DNA of 64,000 nt from positions 2,057,051-2,121,050 of the forward strand of contig KV454011.1 of assembly GCA_001661245.1 (NCBI GenBank), written 5' to 3'. Below, one piece after another: positions 19,101 to 28,700 of this stretch; position 1 is the first letter of the stretch; the number at the start of each line of letters is the position of its first letter. Made by a program: the position numbers and the translations under genes. Below the pieces are notes generated by a model. The model had not been told where the DNA came from. It did no database searches and worked only from the letters and a program-made list of their open reading frames with translations. This DNA is from Pachysolen tannophilus NRRL Y-2460 (Eukaryota > Ascomycota > Pichiomycetes > Alaninales > Pachysolenaceae).

Positions 19101-21286
19101 TTATCCTTGATTTTCAAACAATTCTATGAAATCAATGTTTCTATCTGTAACACTGAAAACCCTTTCTGAGTTACTAAACTCACCAGCGATAACACTTTTG
19201 ACATAGAGGCAACTATTTGGTTCTATAAAATTTTTTTTTAAATAAATTAAAAGATCAGGAAGAAATTCACCATACCATCGACTATTCCAAGATATATATT
19301 TAATTAATAATTTTAAGAAAAAAATATCATCCATCATTTTTTGGAAAAAAAAATCTCCTTTTTTAAAATAATTGATATTTTGATGCAACAGTTTAAACTT
19401 GAAAGAATTTTTAAAAAAATCGTATAATTCTAATAATTTTAAAGCACCAAATGGATTAAATTTAGCATTTACTGAAGTTTTCAAAGCTGCAATTCCGCTT
19501 TCAAAATGATGACATCTAATTGATGCCAATCCAATCAATAGCCATTCTAGTGCACTATGCTTTATAACATTACTTGCCCTTTCGCTTTCCCACATTAATA
19601 CAACTCTTAAATCGTCATATAATATTAAAAATAAATGATCCAACCATCTTTCACATAACCTTTTTTTTTAAATTTATCCATATTCGAAATGTGATTACTA
19701 TCAATCAAATTATCACCATCTTCTGTCTCCCCTACTTCATTGTTGCCATTGCTGTTTATAGTATCTTTTATTTCGTCTTCCATTACGAAAACATTTGATC
19801 TTAATTTTAATAAATTATCCCACCCTATACTTCTTGTTAAATTTGCCAATAAATCATATGCACTTTGAAAAGTACCCGATAATCTAGTACTATTGAAAAT
19901 TTTAAGTAATAATGGATCTACAGCAGCTCTTTCCAGTGGAGAAACAATATCAATTGGTGTTGCATTACCATAAATTGGTCCATAATATTCAGCAGCTTCC
20001 CAAATCTCATCAATACATCCTTCAAATGGTTGTTTTAAATTTAATTCATCTCTAGCATTAAATCTCAAATAGTCACGTGGTCTAGGCGAATACATTGGTA
20101 AGGAATTTAATATGGATAATGATTGTTCAAAATTATTAAGAATCAAATGAATTTCTACCAAGGTTTTCCAACATTCATACTCTGTAGGAGCGGCATCAAC
20201 TGCTTTCTTTGCCGATATTATTGCCAAATCAGGTCTATCTTTTTCTATAAGGTATTTTGCTTGTTCTAATAATAATAATGCATCTCTTGGATCATTTTTA
20301 ATTCCCTCATACATTCTCTTAACAGCTTCTATTTCATTATCACTTAATAATAACATCTTAATTACAATTAACAAAAAAGGACTATTTCCATTTGGTAATT
20401 GTACGAATTGTGGTTGTTTTTCATAAACATGATTGTTAATATCTTTTTTGTTATTTATATACAATTCTTCAATATATTGAATTGCAAAATCGTACAAATT
20501 TGTCAATTGAACTAATTTCAATAATGAATCAATTAAATGATTTTGTTGTATTGTCGGCAGTAATACTGTATCTTTGCATCCAGTTAAATTACCTTTTGGT
20601 AATAATTCTATCATTGCTCTAACTGCCAGTCTTGCAGTAAAACGTGATTGAACTGGATTAAACTTACACATTCCGGGCAATTGCCTATTAAGATCATCAC
20701 TTATTAGCATTGACCTTATCAATGAACTGACATATGTTTCAAGCCATATTTCATCCGTTATATTGCCATCGGTTAAAGAAATCTTGTTCGAATCTGCAAA
20801 TACAAAAGAAACTGTTATACTTCCTGGGAACTCTGCTCTTATTCTTAAATCACCTTTACTAAAGCAATTCCAACTACAATATGTGGCAATCTTTGGATGT
20901 TTATTTGTTGCCTTAATCATATGACTGGCGCTATTATTTAATGTAGTACTACTACCATTTAGATTTTCCGAATTCATTTGAACTATTAATAAGTATGCAA
21001 TTACAGCATCTGTAGATGAAACATCTAGCCCTATAACATAATGATATTGACCTATATCCTTAGCAAGCGACTTCTGATGCTTTGAAATATGGACCAAGTC
21101 CACAGGTCCAACATCTTTGAAATTCGGTAAAAACCGTGTTCTAATATCTAAACTTTCTCCGAATTCACTTTCTAAAATATGTGGAACAATAAGGTCAGGA
21201 ATCTCAATATTAGACGCAATATTTGGATACGACGGTGTATTATTTATATACGGTATTGATATTGAAGACTTGATACTTTCACTCAT
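19101..21286 (-). CDS. BCH1: Exomer ChAPs subunit (Bch1/Bud7/Chs6 family), split by a homopolymer frameshift
   Basis: Two overlapping minus-strand frames, 21286-19625 and 19643-19101, are halves of one ChAPs protein. The first has the family N-terminus (PDLIVPHI, GPVDLVHISKHQKS) and TPR-like repeats (KAVDAAPTEYECWKTLVEIHL). The second gives WLDHLFLILYDDLRVVLMWESE, the conserved C-terminal block. They join at an A9 run on the coding strand (19661-19669): one more A restores KKRLCERWLDHLF and an overall length near 728 aa, equal to Bch1 (724) and Bud7 (746). Exomer (Chs5 plus ChAPs) carries Chs3 and other cargo from the trans-Golgi to the plasma membrane. An assembly indel is the likeliest cause. 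Which ChAPs paralogue this is cannot be settled by eye. Confidence 0.82.
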
Positions 21287-21667
21287 TTAATCGTATATAT
21301 ATGTATATTTATATATATATATATATATTCTCTCATATGGTTGTATGTACCCTTGATTACTTACTTCTTCTCTATGGATAAATAATTCCTTTTTCTTTCC
21401 CTCTTGACCTAAATAATAACTTTACTCTATAATATACTATTGCTATCAAGAATTGCAACAAAGAAAAAAAAAATTTCCCAAATTCACAATACACAGCTAC
21501 AACTAAACTCAACTTGTTAATTTATTCATTAACAGCTATACCTCTTTTCCAATCATATTTCGTACCGTTCCACATTGAAAAAATTAAAAAAAATTAAAAG
21601 AGAGAAATTTAGCTCAAGTAAAAAAGGTCGTGTAGATTTCGAATAAATGGGTATCCCTTTTTTTTGT
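21287..21667. other. BCH1 upstream / 3' flank of the Hook-like gene
   Basis: About 0.38 kb, AT-rich, with a short (TA)n stretch near 21294-21328. No gene is seen. Confidence 0.5.
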
Positions 21668-23113
21668 TCAACACCCCTTTTCGGCGGCGGCAGCGGTTAG
21701 TCCAGCGGTAGCTAGTCCAGCGGTAGCTAGTCCAGCTGTGGTTAGTCCAGCTGTGTCGAGTATCCATTTTTCGAAAACCAGTAATTCCCAACGGATAGAG
21801 TTAAAGTATTCAAGGGTTAGGTTTTCTGATGTTTTCGTATCTAGGAGGTTGGATTTAGAGTTTGAGGAGATTTCAACAAAGCTTTCGGCGGTATTCCCAG
21901 TGTAGGTGTTTCCAGTGTTGGTGTTTCCAGTGTTGGCATTCCCGGTATTGACTATTTCAAAAGATTTTGCACTATTGATATTTGAATACTTGCTAGCACT
22001 ATTAATGTTAATATCTAACGAGTTCAACAACTCTAGTTCTGCTGTTATGGATTCGTTTTTCTCTAAAGAGACTTTTAAGTTTTTGTTTAGTTTTTCATTT
22101 TTCAGTCTTAAACTTTTGATACTTGATTTTAATTTATTATTTTCTTCTTCAATTATGGAGTTAAATTCCTTCAATTCTTCAATTTCAAATTTATTTTTAT
22201 TTCTAAAGAATTAAAAAAGTTAGTAATTTTTTTTTTTTTTGGTTTTTTTTTGGTTTTTTGGTTCTTGATTAACTTAACTTACATGATATCTAAGAATTTT
22301 CTATTTGAAGTTTCGTTATTTTCTCCAGAGCTTGTTGGCAGGTCATTTGATATAGAAAAAGCATTTTTGTCTTCAACAGAAAAACATGATTTATTCTTTT
22401 GGTCTCTTAATAGATGCTGATGTAATAATTTATTTTCATTTTCGTCTTCCAAGAAAGAAATCAAATTAATACAAAAAGTTGAATATTCACAATGTATGGC
22501 AACTTCAATAAATAAGCGACATAACCAATAAAGTTGTGTAATCATCAGTTGAAATTCAAGAGATTCATCTTTTTTCTCATTATTAAAGTTTTGACAAAAA
22601 TCTATTGGATTTGTTAGATCAACTTGTAAATTTTTCAAGTCAATTTTTTGTTCCAGGAAAAAATTATGAATTTTCAAAAGTTTTTTATAATTTAAATTTT
22701 TAATTATAAAAGTTGGTAAATTACTTGAAGTATATTTCTCATAATCTTCATTGATTAAATTTATAAAAATTTGGAAAATGTTTGTATAATAACCTTCAGA
22801 ATATATATATTCATCTTTATAAATAGTTGGAGAAAGAACAGGTATATTTTGATTTATAATAACAAGTAAAATCTCATTGATTACAGAAGGAACAAAAAAT
22901 TTAAAAGAACGTAATTTATCTTGCAATGAAATATTCAAAGTAGGGAAATGAGACAACTTAAGGTATAAGTTAGTATTTTAATTAACATCATTTTTTTGTA
23001 AAGTATAAAAATCTTACCCATGTAATTGTTCCATTAATTAAGGTAATTTTCTCTTCAGTTGAAACATGACTTGAATATTCAATGCTATCAATATTGTTAG
23101 AAATCCCAGGCAT
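21668..23113 (-). CDS. Three-exon coiled-coil protein with a Hook-like N-terminal domain
   Basis: Reconstructed here as exon 1 23113-23018, exon 2 22956-22283 and exon 3 22202-21668, giving 434 aa. Intron 1 (61 nt) has donor GTAAGA, branch TACTAAC and acceptor AAG. Intron 2 (80 nt) has GTAAGT, TACTAAC and TTTAG. Both joins are in phase and give LINGTITWLSHFPTLN and FLDIINKNKFEIEELKEFN. The N-terminal 200 residues resemble the Hook/CH-like domain: a WLSHFP start, a middle KKLLKIHNFFLEQ segment, and a final helix (QLYWLCRLFIEVAIHCEYSTFCINLISFL) like LLQLILGCAVNCE. A short coiled coil follows (about 265-310). Hook proteins are dynein-cargo adaptors in filamentous fungi. The C-terminus is two five-residue tandem repeats. 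Gene structure is firm; the family call is tentative. Confidence 0.72.
21689..21760. repeat. 15-nt tandem repeat inside the Hook-like gene
   Basis: Just under five copies of a unit like TCCAGCGGTAGCTAG (plus strand). The last four full units are at 21701-21760 and the partial one precedes them. It encodes TAGLx pentapeptides on the minus strand at the extreme C-terminus. Confidence 0.85.
21891..21950. repeat. Second 15-nt tandem repeat in the same exon
   Basis: Four copies of a unit like GTGTTTCCAGTGTTG on the plus strand, encoding NTGNx pentapeptides on the minus strand. It is unrelated in sequence to the 21689-21760 repeat but has the same unit length. Confidence 0.85.
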
Positions 23114-24158
23114 TTTTCCTATAGTTTAAATTTTTACTCTTCACTGAACAAACAACTATAAAATCATAGAAAAAAAAATAAAAAATAAAGCTGATACTGT
23201 ACTGTTTTTAAAAAAAACTAGTTCTTTTTGTGGCTAATAAGATACAGGCTATCAGCAATACCACTGAATTTTTTTTTGTTTCTTTCTTTCTTTCCTTCTT
23301 CATTTTGGGAATAAAATGCTATTTGTGGATTAATAACCCACTATAGGAAGTTTGATGGCCACAACAGGATAATTTAGTTAGTTGTATTGTTTGTAATTGT
23401 CCTAGTCATGATACTTTTTTCAAAAAGTGTTTATAAAGCTGCACAATAATGCATAGAAGACGTATTACACACATATGACCTTAAGAGGACATGTTTAAAA
23501 TTATTTATTATCTAATTCTCTTAATTTAGATTACTTCTCCTTTATGCAATCGACAAGTGGGAAAGAGACAGAAAGAGAGAGGCTAATTTATTAATTGTTA
23601 TATTTGGTAATGGAAAACACATTTACTGATCTTTTATTTTTTTCCCTTAAATGTTAAGTACCATTTCTTAAACTTATAGGAGATGACCATCGCTGCAGGG
23701 CAGAAAGTATCGGAGGGTGACAATAACAGCAAATACAACAGATGATACATAATATATGATGAAGAAGCAAACTCCTCTTTTCAATTGCGACAATAGTAGA
23801 TACTTATATAAGATAACTTCTCTATAAATATATATATTTTTTTTACGGACGGATTCATTCATATTGACTCTGAAAAGCTTATTTTGAACTTTCATCTTTA
23901 ATACCGATAGGTTTATAATTACGGTATTAATAGTGGCCGTGCATAAAATAGCAAGCCAATTTAACTAAATTAGTTGTAACTAATATATAACACCACATAA
24001 ATAAGAATTATTAATTTACTTATTTGATAATTTAGTTAAATTGATTTAAAAGTCCTATTTTTCTTTTCTTTTATTTCATTTTAATCCATCAATTAATTAG
24101 TAAAAAGAAAGAAGAAAACTTATTAATTCAGAGTCCGCTTTTAACCATTTTGCTTACA
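23114..24158. other. Divergent intergenic region with two inverted repeats
   Basis: About 1 kb between the Hook-like gene and the membrane-protein gene. A 73-codon minus-strand frame (23674-23895) has no recognisable features. Inverted repeats lie at 23898-23930 (9-bp arms, TTAATACCG) and 23957-24043 (16-bp arms). No other element is seen. Confidence 0.5.
23957..24043. repeat. 16-bp perfect inverted repeat with 55-nt spacer
   Basis: CAATTTAACTAAATTA at 23957-23972 is the exact reverse complement of 24028-24043. It lies 115-200 bp before the start of the membrane-protein gene, so it could be in the promoter or 5' UTR. Chance is reduced by arm length but not excluded in AT-rich DNA. Confidence 0.7.
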
Positions 24159-24992
24159 ATGACTAGAGAATCACAGTTTTACTTTAGACAAGTTAGTTCC
24201 ATCTTGTCATTTCTGTTAGCAGTTTATGGAAATTTCCGTTTTTACTTGCTTAATTCACACTATGGTCATAAATATGATACTCCGTTTACAAGTTTGTTCG
24301 TAGTTAATGTTGTATTCTGGGTAATTCAATATTTATTACAATTGGTATTTGTCTTGCAATATTTTACCAAGAATGAGACAACTTCTGCACAGGATCAACA
24401 GAAAATTGATAATATTGTTGGACATCATTTTGTAACCAATAATTTATTGAATTTCTTTTGGTTTTGGTTATTTAAAAAGCACCATTTCATACTCTCGGAA
24501 CTTTTATTGATTGCAAATTTCTTGAATTTACTTGGGTTGTACATTATTCACAAGACATATAGTATTAAAAATGTTTCAAATTGGATCTCTGTTCATTTGT
24601 CAACTGCATCTATACCTTTAGCATGGACAATCTATGCACTTTTCTGGAATGGTGCTATTGTTTTCCACTCAAATGGTAAACATATCAGTTTAGTATTGAG
24701 GATCTTGGCCAATGTATTTATTTGGGATTTTTTGTTGGTGCCTTTGGCCTTTTTAGCATTATATAATGACTACGGATTTGGATTTGCTACATCTTTATTA
24801 ATGTTAGGTGTTACAATTGACCAATTTTTTACCAAAATCATTTCTTTACAGTGGATTTTTGCAGCAATAATTTGTCTGGTAGTCTTCCTTGCTTCGGCTT
24901 TGGGTGCCTCTGGTCAAGTATTTGTTAAACGCTCAGGTACTCTAGCTAATGCTACTGACAGAGAACAAGCTCCGTTATTAAGTGGCAATTAA
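24159..24992 (+). CDS. Multi-pass membrane protein of unknown function (DUF1774-like)
   Basis: 277 aa from MTRESQFYF; a start three codons earlier is possible. About seven hydrophobic segments span the protein (near residues 10-30, 42-68, 90-108, 112-132, 150-172, 180-205, 228-255), with short loops and a cytosolic-looking tail ending DREQAPLLSGN, whose acidic-then-LL pattern resembles a vacuolar dileucine signal. From memory it resembles the fungal DUF1774-type family, which has no assigned function. I cannot name a substrate or partner. It stands alone as a plus-strand unit. Confidence 0.75.
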   Translation: MTRESQFYFRQVSSILSFLLAVYGNFRFYLLNSHYGHKYDTPFTSLFVVNVVFWVIQYLLQLVFVLQYFTKNETTSAQDQQKIDNIVGHHFVTNNLLNFFWFWLFKKHHFILSELLLIANFLNLLGLYIIHKTYSIKNVSNWISVHLSTASIPLAWTIYALFWNGAIVFHSNGKHISLVLRILANVFIWDFLLVPLAFLALYNDYGFGFATSLLMLGVTIDQFFTKIISLQWIFAAIICLVVFLASALGASGQVFVKRSGTLANATDREQAPLLSGN

Positions 24993-25186
24993 AAAAAAAA
25001 AAAAATCAACAAAAGAAAAATTAATAGTCTTACTTTTTTACTATTTTTATATGAATCTTTTTATTTAAATTATTTAATACACTCGAGTAATTACACTAAA
25101 ATAACCTTAAAAATTGCACCCTTGAATAAATTAATAAACCATAACCCTATAGAAATTTCAATATCTAACCTATTATATATATGTTC

Positions 25187-25533
25187 CTATGGTTTCTGTT
25201 GTTTCTGTCCTTGAACTGGCTGAACCATTTTTTCAATCATTGACATCCTTGTTAGTAATTGAGGTTTATTCAACACTATACTCAAATGATGTAGTTCTGG
25301 ATTATGCATTACCATATTAGCATAAGTATCCCTATATACATTATCCATCCATTCTTCTCTGGTTGTATCGGTATTCCCCAATCCAATATATTTAGTCTTT
25401 AAGTTTTCATACAACTGTTGTTCCCTTACTTTATCAGCCTACAAAAAAAAAAAAAAGTTGTTAGTAACAAAAATTTATTCATTAAAAAGAAAGAAAAAGA
25501 GCATCAGCTCAATTTGAATCTATCACTCACCAT
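25187..25533 (-). CDS. YSF3: Ysf3, SF3b complex subunit (SF3B5/SF3b10), spliced
   Basis: 84 aa from two exons: 25533-25531 (ATG only) and 25438-25187. The 92-nt intron has donor GTGAGT, branch TACTAAC and acceptor GTAG. The joined protein starts MADKVREQQLYENLKTKYIGLGNTDTTREEW and continues to MIEKMVQP, matching human SF3B5 (LQSKYIGTGHADTTKWEW, NLMEKMLQP). It is a small core component of the U2 snRNP SF3b particle that contacts the branch-site-binding Hsh155/SF3B1. It is divergent from THO2, a neighbour pair also found in S. cerevisiae (YNL138W-A and YNL139C). Confidence 0.92.
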
Positions 25534-25720
25534 TCGTTCAGTTATTTAGATTGAATCGTTTTTAGTTGTACTTTATTTAATTGTTAATTTTGTAAAATTT
25601 TTTAACTTTTTCAGTGATTTGAACATAAATAAAAATATTTCAAAAAATTGTTTGTTAGTATTTCAATTACTTTAATTATTTCCCCAATTATTCGATATTA
25701 GCTTTTAGCTTCGGAGAAAT

Positions 25721-28700
25721 ATGTCAGTCTCATCATCTGTTCGATCTACTGATGATAATGCTGAAAATAAGCTAATTTTAATTTCCCAGGAGGATTTTAA
25801 TTTGGTTAAAAATGAATTTGGTGATGTTTTTGAGAAAGATAAACTATGGAATTTTCCAATCTTGGATCAACTCAGTTCAAATAATATGAAAGATGATTTA
25901 TTAAGTTATTTGAGCAATAATCCTGATGATATCCTGAATGTTTTTTATGAAATTATCTTATGTTACAGAGATACCTCAAGGTTAACTCGTGCTCAATCGG
26001 CTGATTTGATAAAATTAATATTTAACATGGACCCAAAATTATCAAGACGTAGAAAGATTGAATTTTTGACATTGTTCAATGGATTTGAAGTTAATACTAT
26101 TATGAATAATTTGCTTGATCTGTTAAGTTTTGACAACAATTTTTTGCTGACATATTTGTTCCCAGAGGTTTTAGAAAAATTGAAAAGGACGAAAACTAGT
26201 AATTTCATACAATATTTTAGAAGTCTGACTTTAAAGAAGATTAAGTTTGAAAATTACCAGTTACTTCACGAGGAAAGTTTAGGGTATGCAATATTTTCAG
26301 TGGAAATGTACAATGCTTTCAAAGATGATTATGCTGAGTTTAAAGTTGATTATTATCAAAATGTGCTATTGAATTTAATCGCTTACTATAAATTAGATGC
26401 TTATAAGTGTCTTGATATCTTGTTTGAAGTCTTTAGTAACAATTTTGTGAAGAATTGGAAATTTGCTATAGATTTATTAAAAAAGTCACTTTATTGGCCA
26501 ATTGTTGATCATGAAGTTGACTATGTTGGTAAAACTTTGGAGGAATCATTGCATGATATCAATAGTGGTGGGAATGAAAGGGCCCTGCAAATAATTGCAG
26601 TTAAATTAGCAAAATATCCAGAAAATAAACCTTACCCAGAGACTTTAAAATTATTATTAGCAGTGCTAGTTAAAGAAGGCTTTATAAATTTTGGACATTT
26701 CTATAACATTTTAAAACCTATTGAAGAAGATAGTATCGAAATGAATAATATTTTCACAAATTATAAATCCGAAATGCAAGAAAAGAGTTCCCGAGTTGGA
26801 GCGTCTGAATTGGCAATGGCTGCTCCATTGGAAGATAGTGATGATGAAGGCGCTAATGTAGCATCAAAGAGAAGAGCTGAAAGTGCCAAAAAAGTTACAA
26901 AAAATTTAGATGAATATAAAGAAGACACAGAAGAACCCTTGAAGTTTAATTTTAAAGTTCAAATGTTGAGAACATTTCTTAGCGTTGGTTTGTATACTGA
27001 ATCTGTTTTCATATTGTCTCAATTCCCTTATGTACCATTGGTTGATGAAGTGACAAGTGAATTAATTAATAGATTGATGAGTGGCATCGTTGATAAATAT
27101 TATGATCAAAATGTTAATTTCTTATCACAAACAGAGATTGAAGTTTTTAAGACTTCAAAATTGGTTGCAACAACCAAAAGTTCGGAACTCACTAATCAAG
27201 TTACATTGAAAGAGCTCCCGGTTTCCCATTTGATTACTTTTGATCTGAGGATGAAATCATATGCTACTAAAAATTTCAAATATTTTTACGAATATTGGGA
27301 TAATCTACCTGTTATTAATGAACCAATAGATTTGATAAGAATTTCAAAAGAATTTTTGAAATTTAATGATGTCTTAATTTCTAGAAAACCAAGTCTTGTC
27401 GCCAAAATTTGTGATATTATACACCTTGATTTGATAAGACATGGAGAGGACGAACAAGTCAAAAATGAATGGTTTGAATATTTCAGGCATTTTATTTTTC
27501 CATGTTTATCATTAATTGAATGCAATCCTTCAGTAATCAATAAAGCCTTTTCTATTTTGAAGTTATATCCAGAGGATATGAGATATAATCTATACGGTGA
27601 ATATCAATCAGGACTTATTTATAAAAACAATTTAGAAATCAAATTAGCTAAAAATACGATTCAAAAGAAATCAAAAGATGCTTTGAAAAGGTTATCAATT
27701 CAAAATGCTAAGTCACTTTCCAGAAAGTTAGCAAAATTAGCTTCTGGAAATCCAATGATTGTTTTAACAACTTTGTTGGAACATATAGAAAGCTATGACA
27801 ACTTAATAGATATGGTTGTTGATCTCGCAAGATTTTTCAATGACTTTACTTGGGATGTTTTGCCATTTGCTATATTAACGAGGTTGACAAATGGTAGAGA
27901 TGCTGTTCAAGGAGATGGGTTAAACAATAAACAGTGGATTCAAAGTTTGGCATCTTTTATAGGAAAAATTTACAGCAAGCATTCGGAATTGAATATTAAG
28001 CCGATTTTAACTTTGTTGATAAAAAAATTTAATGACGGCGATATTGATTATTTGATTATCATAAAAGAATTATTGATATCGAGTAGTGGTATACAACAAA
28101 TATCAAACTTGACACTAGAACAGATAGAGTTATTGAACGGTGAGAATAGTTTACGTAAGGTAGTATTTAATACGATTCAAGATAAGAGAGGTCATTCTTC
28201 AAAATCGGCAACGAGATTGTTGAATGATTTGATCGAAATAGATGGTTTGAATGAATTGTTTATTTTGTTGACTGATTTACACAATAACAACATTTTACAA
28301 ATAGAAAGTCATCATATTAAGATTTTAGGACTACGGAATGATGACTTAGAGTCCATTTTGCATGTTTTTACTGAGCTAGTTAATGAATTTTTGAAATATG
28401 ACGAGTTTGTTCTGAAGATGATTCCTATTGACGAATTATGCTCAAAATTGATCCAGCCAAAATGGACTTTTGAATTATGGAGAAAAAGATTAAGTCAAAT
28501 GATCAGAAAAAACTCGTTGAATCTGACTGATTTTGAAGGAGATATCAAGATACAAGACACTGAACAAATTTGGAATCATGAATTGATAAAGGTTATGGAC
28601 AAAATAACCGTCACTTTACCGGACTTTGATTGGAAGCACCTTAACGTTGGCTTTTATGTCACATTTTGGCAATTGTCATTATATGATATTAATTACCATG

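Noticed and set aside
23674-23895. 73-codon minus-strand frame in the divergent region
   Set aside because: No family resemblance, AT-driven composition, no promoter or splice support.
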